Assembly (NCBI GenBank): GCA_947179485.1
Contig: OX359248.1
Coordinates: 44,712,847-44,776,846 of the forward strand
Origin: Allacma fusca
Taxonomy: Eukaryota; Arthropoda; Collembola; Symphypleona; Sminthuridae
DNA length: 64,000 bases
Direction of reading: 5' to 3'
The notes under the pieces were generated by a model. That model had not been told where the DNA came from and searched no databases. It worked only from the letters and a program-made list of their open reading frames with translations. Made by a program: the position numbers and the translations under genes. Of this stretch, positions 25,875 to 35,800 are shown one piece after another (position 1 is the first letter of the stretch; each line of letters starts with the position of its first letter).

Positions 25875-28800
25875 GGAAATCCCCGCTCTTCCGATTCCAC
25901 CATCTCCTCTCAATCCCATCTTTTTCTCTCATCTCCAACCTAGGACTTGACTCCTCTGGAGAGTGGGAGAGTCACACTCCCCCCGTAATTATTATTTCAG
26001 CTCCTATTGATTTTTAATTGTCTGCTCTTTTTCATGTCTCTGTCTTCTTTTTTTGGGGGGATCCTGGAGCAGCCCAACCAAGGCGAAACTATTGCTAGCA
26101 TTACAGGATCCATACTGCAACAATTTGATTTTGAGTCCTCAATCACTAACAATTCACATTCCGTGGTGAGTTTTTTACGGCAGTACGATTTTAAATTACT
26201 TTTTCTCAATTTATTTCAATATTACCAGGGAGTATTCCGTCCTGAGGGGCGGCTAAGGAAGCAATTGAGTTCGTGGTAGGGGTTAGTCATTTATTTCTTT
26301 TGGGAACAAAAAGCCATGAGCGGGAAATGAAAGCCTTATTTCAACACATCAGACAAAATCCTCACACTTTTCTCCATTAAATCAAATAAGGGAGGCTAAG
26401 GAGCAAAAATCAATATTTGCCGGGCTCTCACAGCAAGGATTAATATCTGTGAAATTACTAGTGAGGAGAACAAGATTTGCTAAATTTTTAAGAAGCACGT
26501 TTGTGCATGTACAAGATATTCGTAATTAATCTATTTTGTTCCTTAAGGTTGTCCCAATATATCCCCTGATATTCAAAGAGTTTTGTTTTCAAGACATTGT
26601 GTTTTTTTTTTAAAATCCCTTTACAAGCAACATCTTAAGGGGTCAAAGGTCATTATAAGGGAGTCCCCGTTATAGGAAACGGAATGGACGGGAGGTTTAC
26701 GTAGAACTGCTTATATGTAATTAATTATGTAGCACGTAATATAAGGATAGGGATGTACATATATAGTAAGATAGGGTTAATGACTGACTTTGGATTGCTT
26801 TGCAGGAAGATGACCAGAACCAGTCGATGGACATGTCGATATGTAAATCGGAGAATTTATTCTCACCCGTGACGGAGAACCAGCAGCAGCTCCCTCTGTC
26901 CACATTTAGCACGGACTCTTTGGACGCTCGTGGGGAGACCATTCTGGCGACTTGCATGACGAACCGGAACAATTACACAATAGCATTCCAAGGGTTGGAG
27001 CTGGACGAGTCCGTCGCAGGGAGTACGTACCGGACGGCCACGGAGAACAACATGCTCTCCCCCGCCAGTGACATGACTGAGAATGAGATGACCAACTGGC
27101 GCCAACTCAAGACCACAAGTGACAACGGGAATATTAACAAGTACTCCCAGAACCCCAGTGATAATAATAATGGGTCGAGCGAGACCAGCTCCACAAACTT
27201 CCACCAATGCCCCTTCCTCCCCCACCATCGAGCCCTCCTCACTCAGAGCTGCCCGAACCCCTGGTTTTGGAAGAGGAACTCCACCGTCTTCAATAACAAC
27301 AACCACCCCAAAGTGCAGACAGCTGCCTTCGTCAAGCTCTTCGACATTCACATGTCCCGACCTCTCAGGGACAACTCCATGACCGAGTCGAACATCGTCT
27401 CCGGCTCCGGGTCCCAAGGCTCCCGAATGGGCGACAACAACCTCTCAACCGGGACAGGCTCCACAGGCTCCTCCAACCACCGCTACATAATGGAGGAGTC
27501 TTGGAACAATAACCGCAACCCGAATCCCAACCCCTTCCGAATTCGGACCAAATTTGAGAAAGCCCGCCCTACGACCACTACCCAAATTGCAGAGGCTATC
27601 AAACGCTCCAGAAGTATCCAGATCCAGACATCTACGATTAAGTTGGTCCCGAAGAAAATTGAGGAGTTGACCAACGCTGCTAAGGAGTCAATTCCGAAGA
27701 AGAAACCCCCGGTTTTTATCTGCTTCCCAAATTACACTCTCCCGGACTTAGCCTTCCTCCAAAGCTCCATTCAGGATGAGGTCGGAGGGATATCCAGACC
27801 GGAAGTGTATCTTCTTCCGCAGCAATTTAGAGTTCCCGGGAGGGATAGGAGGACGGGTCAAGTTCAGGGCAGGGGAGGTCAAGAGGGTCAGGATTACGGA
27901 TCAGGAGGTCAAAATTACCAGAGGGGAAGTCACCAGGTCCAAAGGGGTTGTCAAGATCAAAGGTCTTGTCCTAGGTCGAACCAAGGTCAAAGGTCATGTC
28001 AGGATTATTCACCAAGCCACGATTACTCCCGATCAGGTCAGGATTACTCTAGATTGGGTCAAGAAGGTCAAGGTTATAGGCGGCCGGGTCAAGGTTATAG
28101 GAGGGGTCAGAGGCCAATGTCATGCAACGATATGGAAGACTTGAAGCAAAGGGATCTGAGTCATGTGAGGGATTGGCCGAGCTTGAACTTCCTGCTTCCA
28201 CATGAGTACCAATCAATCCTGCAGGAGATGAAGCCTCTGGAGAAACGAGAGCAGAGTGATGAGACTGAGAAAGAGAGAGATGCGTCAGTAGTGCCAGTGG
28301 AGGGGTCAGGAGGAGGAGGAGGAGGAGGAGGTGTGGAGGTAGAACATAATGAGCCGGTGATTTTGAGGAAGAAGCCCGGTCGAGCTCATGAGCGAGGCGG
28401 TGCGAAACGGTTCAGTTTGAATGACGCCTCTAGCTCTCCAGGGAGGAACCGAGGATTTGCGGAGCAATTCAAAAGATTCTCACTTCAAGAGACTCTTCCC
28501 GAGGTGGCTGAAATTACCACAGAGATTGCGAGGAACTTGGAGCAGCTGGAGACGCTAGCCAGTCATTTAGGAAAGGACTTTGCTGACTTCACCTCGGAGA
28601 CGATCCCTGCTGTGCAAACTGACTCAGCTGACAGTTGTGGGAATCATCACCTCCGGCGGGTGCCCAATAACACTCCCAAGCAAACCTCATACGTGGATTT
28701 TGACAATCACTTTAAAACTTTGGAGGAAGGAGCGGCAAAAATCATTGCTCACGTCGCACCCATGTGCAACCTGAGCTCCAGCCATAACAAGCATAGTCGA

Positions 28801-31800
28801 ATGCACATTGACATGACGGAAAAACAAAGTGAGTTTTTATCTTGTCTTGTCGTTATCTCCTCCCATTACCATTTATTGATATATGACCGCAAGCTATAGG
28901 TTTGGACGGCACAGAATCCTCAACATGTATTGCACCGTCCTCCCGCAAACTACATAATATGTTTTATGGAGATGACATTACAGGAATTTATTGACTTTTC
29001 CTGATCCCGGGAAACAAATGTGAAATACATACATTAAAGCATGGTCCCATTTTTTAAAATTCGCTGTAGTATTTTCTACAGTGGTGCAACTGCTGGGATA
29101 AAATTGATGTTAGTATAGCTGACAAATGTTCATACAAGCATGACCCCCATGAGGTGAATAAACTCAAGTCTGGGGATCCAACTGTTTATTAATGGGATCT
29201 AAGGTCAGGAAGTAGGATTTGTGTGTTCAAAATGTTTCAGCACCAATTGCATTTAGCAGCAGGCGAATCCAATTCCAATAAAGAATTAGTTTATCCTTAG
29301 CTGACCTCACTGACCTAGGTCCCGTCTCGGGTCAACTGGTTCACGGCGGTTGTTCCAGGTCAAGGTTAAAATTTTGAATTTTAACTAGCCAAGGGTCAAA
29401 TAAATGTTAAACCAACAAATCCAGCAAGTTTCCAGTAATTGATCAACACGAAAAGTTTGTAATGCAAGGCGTGTGTGACATAGTTTGAAGTCACCTGGAA
29501 CGTTACCTTATTTCTTGTCAAAAAAGGAGATTTCAATGATAACGTGAGTATAGGCTTAAATATAAATGTACAAATGCAATTCACTCTTGCAATAAGAAAT
29601 ACCCTTATAAAAGCTTTTGCTCTATATAAGCAGTATATTACAAGCGAATATATTCCAAGACATTTTCATTTAAAACGTATTTAAATTCTTTTCTTGTCAA
29701 TAGTTTGCAATGTACAATCCAAACTTGCTCCATGTAAAGGTCCTTTTGTCGTTTCGTCGTTTTAAAAGGAAACTGTACCTGTTTTTCCGGACACGTTATT
29801 TATATTTATGTTGATCCAAAAATCGAATCTCTAACTTGATGTCTCTACCATAAACGTTTCAGGCCTGACTGATGCGGTGGCAGCCGCCGTTACCCAGATA
29901 CAGCAATCATGGACGCCCGTAACGGCCACCACGCTAGATAACCGACAAGTGCGAGGATCAGGTGTGCGGACTTTAACAACTTATCCCAATTTGGTGATCA
30001 TGTCAGAGACTCCCGCTGGAAAAATGGTTCTAGAAACACTTTGCCCAGCCCTCTACTCCCTTCTCAGTGACGGACTCTGTCCGTTCCTGGAAACCATTTT
30101 TGGACGAGTTCCAAATACGGTATGGCGCGTCGTCGAGGCCTCAATACAATATGGTGAGAAAAATTTCCCTATCATTTTTTTCCCTCTAAATACTATCTAC
30201 TCAAAACACGTCTGCTTACAATAGTATAAGCAGGACTCTCCATATCTTGAGCCAGGTTGAGCTATACAGCTCCTTCACTACGATCTTCAAGGATGTCTAG
30301 AATTTAGTCCTTGCGAGTCTCTAAATAAGAGCCTTCATAAAAAGGGTAACATCTTCAATGGACAGCATCCATAAAACACAGCAAGTATCAATTGTAGTAG
30401 TGTTTTATACTTTGGTGGATTTTGTGAGATGATAGCATTTGATACAGGGATTGGATTGTGTCTCTATGTATGAAGGAGTACGGAGTCCTGTTTTAAAATG
30501 TAGGAATTTATTTAGCTTGTAAAAAATCTGGGAGAGGAAAGATGATTGGACTGGGGGCTCTGTTGCAAGAGATTGGCCCTGGAACAGTCCATGATAAAGA
30601 GACTGGACAGTAGATACTAATAAAACTAAATACTTTTGTGGACGCTCCTGTTTTATATCCTCCAGTGACAGGACAATGTACAGTGTGGACAGAAGGCATG
30701 GTCTCATAGTTATACATGAGTGCCTTGCAGTAGTTTTAGGGAGTGAGACGTAAGGAAGTAATTTATATTGGACATAATTGCTTCCCACAGGCCCCACTGC
30801 CCAATCTTTGAATGAGCTCGTTCTGAGGATCAATAGTGAGGAGCTTCTGGCGGAAGGACCGATGAAACTTAATGCGTTTGTTTGTGGTTTGCTCAAGTAA
30901 GTCTTCCTCTTCTTCTTTTTTTTATTGCCCCTTGTAACTCCCAGACTTTATCCCCAATGTCCTTCTCATGACACTGGGCTTGGGAGACGCCAAATGGTAC
31001 TGTCTCCGAGTTACCATAATGTATCCATATGGACACAAATACAGTCAGCCCTGTCTATCCTCATCCCTTATATAAATATCATTTTCAAGTTTCACACAAA
31101 TGAGTTTTTCCTACCTGACATGTACAGCTGCTCGGGGCTAATTTCTCATTCCTATTATTATCATTCAATAAAAAAATATTAATCAATTTGCTATTTTCCG
31201 AAGGGCCTATGTTGAGGGAGTTTACTGTAGCTACCAAATGCCTTCACAGAAAATAGTATCTTTGGGAATTCCTCTTGGTTTTTGCTAAATTGTATTGACA
31301 GGCTGGGTAACATTTGTGGTTTAGTTTGTTTTTGAAACGTGGAAATACTCCTGAAAAGTTCCCACAAATTGTCTTGGGAGATGCACAAAATAAGATAGTG
31401 CAATGTGTTTGTAAGATCCCTTCGCTTTAAAAGTATGAACAGTTGGGTCTTACAACGTAGGACCCCTCTTGTGGGGAGGAAAAATATGGTTTCGATAAAT
31501 AGGGATGGGTTCCAGCACTGGAGGTTTATTGGTGGAGGGCTTCTTTTATGTAGGAAGAATGTAAGGGCATTTGGAGTCGTTGAGAGAATTGATATTTTTA
31601 AATTTGGGGAAACACAAGGTTGGGGTTTTAATCTGGACTGTGTAGTTTTGACTAGCAAATATGAAGGGATTTGTTTTTTAGATTTGCAAAAAATACAATT
31701 TCAAGTCGTTATTTTTTCAGAATTTATTTATGCAGATTTTTGGGGTGATGACACTGCAGGGTTTAAAAATGTTATTTTTTAATAGAGCCCATTATTTACT

Positions 31801-32850
31801 CTTACTTTTATTTATAGGAGAGAAAATATTTCTGTTTTTAGGCGTAAGTGAAAAGTAAATTGTACTGTAACGTCTGGCCCCTGTCAATGTAAAATTATGC
31901 AGTTGAATAAGTACAGGAATAAAATTTAAATGAGAAATTCCTCTATTCTGTGAATTTCCAGTCTTGGGAACTTGGGCTCATGGCTGACATTTTTACGGAC
32001 GAAGGAGCGACTGCTTCGGACTCACTATGACCCTGAAGCCTTCATGTTCCTCTGTAACACCTCAACACGATTCCTGTATGACCAGATGTTGGTCAATATG
32101 CACCTCCTCTCAAAGTTCCCATTCCAGCTGGATATTTTCCACGAGGCGAAGCTCCTCCATCAGAGTATGAATCCCTCATTTATTTCCACGAAATCTAATC
32201 CCACACTTCCAGCGATGCGGAAAAATCCGAGCAAAGTTTCCAGTCGGACCACAGCTGCATCCCATGTTCGCAAGTCCACAAGTGCAGATGCCCGGATCCC
32301 CAAGTCCCAGTCGAAGAATTCCAAATACTATGCAAATCAATTAAAGAAATCTCAAATGAAGAGGTCCTTCTCGGACGAGCGTCCCAAAATCCCCCGAGCC
32401 CCACAAGCCCTCCCGAAGTCCAAGACAGCTCAGAACATTCAAAATGAGAGGAACTTCTCCAACTCCGGGGTGCCCCGCCCTCTGTCGTACGGTCTGGCGC
32501 GGTTCCCCTCCAAACCCAAAATCTCCGCTTTCTCCTCCCCCTCCGATGGACCCGCCGACAGAGAGAAAGGGATGGAGCCAACGAAGGCCCAGAGGCCCAA
32601 GTCCATCGAAGGGGACCGGGAGGACCCAGCTGAGACGAATAACAAAGACCCGGACCGGTTCCGTCGCCTCCAAATGCAATGGGAACTTTTGTCCAATGAT
32701 GAGGCTCGGAAAAGTCCGGGAGGGGGAGCCTCTCCCAATCCTGCATTAGCGGGTTCCAAAATCCCTAGACCTATTACGTCACCCATTCGCACTCACCAGC
32801 CCGCTATCCCTGGCTCCGGACCTAATGTCAGGCCGACGAGCAAGAGATAA
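18573..32850 (+). CDS. RUSC-family RUN-domain protein, seven coding exons
   Basis: Exons: 18573-18832, 25574-25745, 26073-26165, 26806-28828, 29863-30153, 30791-30896, 31962-32850 (3834 nt, about 1277 residues plus TAA). All six introns are GT-AG and every junction keeps phase. The N-terminal half is acidic then Asn/Ser-rich; residues about 520-613 are Gly/Gln/Tyr/Arg-rich; a nine-Gly run lies near 680. Residues about 850-1050 form a RUN domain with the family-typical strings LCPAL, VVEAS, LNAFVCGLLN, THYDPEAF and FPFQLDIF, which I recognise from vertebrate RUSC1/RUSC2 (iporin). RUSC proteins are adaptors in Rab/trafficking and signalling complexes; that role is carried over from the family. 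Vertebrate members end in an SH3 domain; here the protein ends in a basic Ser/Pro tail. Exons upstream of 18573 may be missing. The family call is firm; exact exon ends are inferred from splice consensus and phase. Confidence 0.85.
19736..20560. repeat. GCAAAATGTTCTAAAT array, copy 2, with 32-bp tandem core
   Basis: Some 24 copies of a 31-33-bp unit containing GCAAAATGTTCTAAAT. The core 20094-20349 is eight near-identical 32-bp units (each beginning GAATTTGAAAGC); the flanks are diverged variants (TTCGAAATC, GAATGCAAAATG). Inverted copies of the motif (AGAACATTTT, GGAACATTTTGCC) lie at 20650-20700, outside the array. The array lies in intron 1 of the RUSC-like gene. Confidence 0.95.
22660..23095. 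repeat. 20-bp tandem array in an AAATTTT-rich block
   Basis: Six identical 20-bp units CCCAGAAATTTTTTAATTCA (22901-23020) and a seventh variant. Either side has diverged versions with a period near 20 (CTCAAATTTTTAA-like), so the whole block grew from one unit and the core was amplified last. Confidence 0.95.
25574..25745 (+). CDS. RUSC-like gene, coding exon 2
   Basis: The acceptor is ACATAG at 25568-25573. The first base completes a Gly codon begun in exon 1; the frame then reads 57 codons without a stop (GADGANLSMGNFPTP through LCASDLQ) and ends in phase 0 at the donor GTTCGA, a weaker site. An alternative donor, AG/GTTCCC at 25715, would leave phase 2 and not match exon 3. Phase agreement on both sides is the main support. 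Confidence 0.7.
25790..25873. repeat. (CT)n microsatellite in intron 2
   Basis: About 40 CT units with a single A interruption, starting 45 bases after the exon 2 donor in a 327-base intron. Confidence 0.95.
26073..26165 (+). CDS. RUSC-like gene, coding exon 3
   Basis: A short 31-codon exon (PNQGETIASITGSILQQFDF onward) between an acceptor GGAGCAG, which follows a T-tract and a G-run, and a strong donor GTGAGT at 26166. GAG at 26067-26069 is an alternative acceptor that would add one Gln. Phase 0 at both ends fits exon 2 and exon 4. The stop codon that follows in the intron agrees with splicing here. Confidence 0.75.
26806..28828 (+). CDS. RUSC-like gene, large central exon 4
   Basis: A 2-kb open frame starting after the acceptor TTTGCAG and ending at the donor GTGAGT (28829). 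GC content is visibly higher than in the flanking introns. It encodes the disordered middle of the protein: Asn/Thr/Ser-rich, then a Gln/Gly/Tyr/Arg repeat region (27838-28117), a Gly run encoded by GGA repeats (28309-28332), and a helical segment (PEVAEITTEIARNLEQLE, then NHFKTLEEGAAKIIAHVAP) leading into the RUN domain. It ends in phase 1. Confidence 0.88.
29863..30153 (+). CDS. RUSC-like gene, exon 5 (RUN domain, first part)
   Basis: The acceptor GTTTCAG and two leading bases complete a Ser codon from exon 4. The exon reads LTDAVAAAVTQIQQSW, then MVLETLCPALYSLLSDGLCP, FLETIFGRVPN and WRVVEASIQY, which line up with the RUN domain of RUSC proteins (CP-A...L-DGL and WxVVEAS). The donor GTGAGA follows at 30154. 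It ends in phase 1. Confidence 0.9.
30791..30896 (+). CDS. RUSC-like gene, exon 6 (RUN domain, middle)
   Basis: Acceptor CCCACAG; two bases complete Gly, giving GPTAQSLNELVLRINSEELL followed by MKLNAFVCGLL. The family counterpart has G-P-S/T-x-x-x-L...FNAFxxGLLN at this place. Donor GTAAGT at 30897; phase 2. Confidence 0.9.
31962..32850 (+). CDS. RUSC-like gene, last coding exon 7 (RUN end and basic tail)
   Basis: The acceptor TTTCCAG and one base complete Asn, giving NLGNLGSWLTFLRTKERLL, then THYDPEAF and LLSKFPFQLDIFHEAKLLHQ, the end of the RUN domain. About 230 residues of Ser/Pro/Lys/Arg-rich tail follow, with KIPR repeated three times in variants (ARIPKS, PKIPRA, SKIPRP), ending at TAA 32848-32850. 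There is no SH3 domain. ATTAAA at 33286 and AATAAA at 33564 are possible polyadenylation signals. Confidence 0.9.
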
Positions 32851-35800
32851 AGGGCATAACCCAAAAATAATTAATTACATGTATTTATCATTTACATAGA
32901 GATATCTCTCTCTTGTGTACATTATCTCATGAATATCTTCAAATTGTAACTCGCAGATCTTATTATGTATTTATTTATGTATCATATTGTAGCTTCGTTC
33001 CAAACCAAAATCCTAATTGAGGTTTGACCAGTTCTAAAATTAGCAACTAAATATTATTATTGGCACAAGAGCAGGGACAATGGAGTGAATTTAATACTAC
33101 GGTAGAGCCAGTCTTTACAGGGCTTCGGAGATGACTGTAATTTTCATGGGGTGAAAAGGAACAAGCCTAATACATGGAAAATTATTGTAGGAAAGTAATA
33201 CTGAGGTATCAGGTCCGGAATCAAAAAATTCTACATTATCCAAGCTCTGCTTTCCGTATAATCAGCAACAGAGTGGTTCTACTGTATTAAAATCCACCCT
33301 GATTTTACGAAAAAACTCGTCCTCTGAAATACTATAGTTGTAAATTCTGACTAAAAAATATCTATCAAGGGATAAAATAAGGCAAAAAGTTCCGCACAAA
33401 ATTAACCCCCCAAGAGAAATCTTCTAGTCGTAATATTGATTTAAACTTTAGTTCTCCGTATATGTACATGTTTGCGGACGACGCTATAACGGATTTATAA
33501 CTCGATCATGCCGCTCTAAAAAAAAAGTTTGAGCCTAAGAGCATTGCAGATTACATACAGCCGAATAAAATTCTCATCTCATGCCAAAGATTTTTCCAGA
33601 CCAATTTGAATGGATTTTTAAATACAATCTTCCTTTCACAATGAATAATGGTTATACTCACATTTTTGTCATCTAGACTCTTGCGAATAAAAAAAGTTTA
33701 GTGCTTTCCCAAGTTCCTCTCACTTTTCCAAATCTTAGACATTTTTAAGGGGAAAGTAATTTCTCACGTTCATTTTATTACCTGCACATGGGATAGGATT
33801 AGGGTTTTACGGATTTCCCCAGTCGGGAAATTAAGGCCCCTTGTCCTTCAATCATGTGCAAAGGAGTATTAAGCTAGTCCCAAAAGTATATATGTACAGT
33901 GCACTCTCGCTATCTATAAAGGCACCCCTTGACGGTTGCAGAATATTTGACATAATAAAATGCTATTGTACGATAAAAGATAACATTGAACAAGGGAGTC
34001 TGGTATAACGAGAGTACATCAATTCTTGAATCTCTGTCTTTAGAAAATGCTTGGTTCACATTTCAAGTCTTTCCTTGGTACTAGGTGTGAGAATCTTACC
34101 AGCCTATACTATATAGTTATGCATAGCGTAGCTTTTATGAAGACTAAACGTATAGGAATGGCAATGATACACAGTGTACTATCCCTATAGAGATGCTCCA
34201 CCAGGGATGGAAATTTGACTCTTAAAATTTCGGATACTCTGACAAGGGAGTAAAATATTAATGGGGTCAATGGGAACGAGCCCTAAATATTTCCTCCCAA
34301 GGGAGATAAAGCTGACACTCCTGCAAGGGTTATCTTACATAGGGACAGCACACTGTGTATGAAGTAACATAAACACACTTACTGTAATAAAAATAAGACC
34401 CTGGAAATCAAAAGCTTTTAATGCTCATCCCCCAGCCAGTAAAACCTAAGCTTACTGCTAGCCATACAATACTAATTATTCTAATGACATAAATATTATC
34501 CCGTAGATTTTCTTGACAAGATAGTCTCCAGGAGGAAACTAAAATATCGCCCGTGTGAAGTGGTGCCATTAAGTAAACGTACAGTTAGCATGGTAATTAT
34601 CTGCAAGGGGAAACTAAGGAGATTTCTCAGATAAATATAGGCTGCCCTATCAGAAGGGTCCGTTATAAAGTGGCTTGACTGTATTAACCTTAGGCATAAA
34701 TATTCTAGGGAGTAGTATTTGTTGATATGACTGATTGCGCAAACTCTATACTTAAAATATAGCAACATAGAAAGTATTTAAAATCGCTTCTTATCATAAA
34801 GATAACATTTTTGAAGGTACCTTATTATAAGTGAAATTCTTACTTATTACATTTTTGTTCCAGTCTTAATATTACGTTCATTACCAAAATACATATATAT
34901 CCTATATACACGAAAACATATACATACTAGCCCTTAATAAGAAGGAAGTGTGAGACGAGGCTCGTCTCGGGGAGTCCTATAATAATTTTAGGGAAAATCC
35001 AAAACAATGAAAAATCTTATAATTACATATGCATACGTTAACTATCTATGTAAACATACATAAAAGCTAAATGTGTGTGCTATTTTTTGCCAAGTGTCTT
35101 AAAGAAAAAACATTCGTAACGCATAATGGAAATCGACATATACTCAAGGAGAGTCATATGTTTGTAAAGGACTAAAGGAGCTATTTAAGGGATAAGGACA
35201 AGGGGATTTGGAATTAAAGGGCTGTATTTATTGAGTCATTATATGTATATACCAAGAAAAAAAAAGAATTTGTGTACCAATGCCAATCATTGATTGACCT
35301 GATGTTTTCTATAACTTAATTATGTATTATACGGCGGCCCGTGTGTATACATTAAACTCTGCCTGAATCCAGAAGCACCCCTCAAAGAAGCGCAGTTTGA
35401 ATCCTACAAGACAGAAAAGTGACTCTGGGACAAACGTCAGAATTCCCAATATTTTTGCCCCTATAAAGGAGTCACTTAAGACGAGAGTGTATTTACTATA
35501 TATAATTAATTTGTTTGTTGTATCAAAACGATGTAGAAAATAATAGCTGCCATATATACAGATGGGTATGATTTTCCCGAGCTTTAATTTGCATTGTCTG
35601 GTCATAAAATACTAGTTAATTATTTGTTGGTCACATATGGAACAATAACCGATACTTGACAGGAAATAGTGCGGTGTATAATTATTACTGTACTTACCTT
35701 ACCATGCATACATACATACATCATAGTTAATTACATACAATAATAATAAAATTATAGGAGTCAAATATAATTACTAGCAAAGAAGAAGCAAGTAGTCATG

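Noticed and set aside
26863-27417. 184-codon open frame on the minus strand
   Set aside because: It lies wholly opposite exon 4 of the RUSC-like gene; GC-rich coding sequence often leaves the opposite strand open. No family match.
27776-28144. 122-codon second + frame within exon 4
   Set aside because: Created by the GGTCA-type repeats; the real frame continues on both sides.
30405-30896. 163-codon minus-strand ORF
   Set aside because: It overlaps exon 6 in antisense and continues into an AT-rich intron; no recognisable content or splice logic.
31191-31782. 155-codon minus and 125-codon + ORFs in intron 6
   Set aside because: Both strands open over the same intronic stretch with skewed composition; neither resembles a known protein.
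32195-32792. Long minus and + alternate-frame ORFs over the RUSC tail
   Set aside because: Shadows of exon 7, whose own frame joins the RUN domain in phase.
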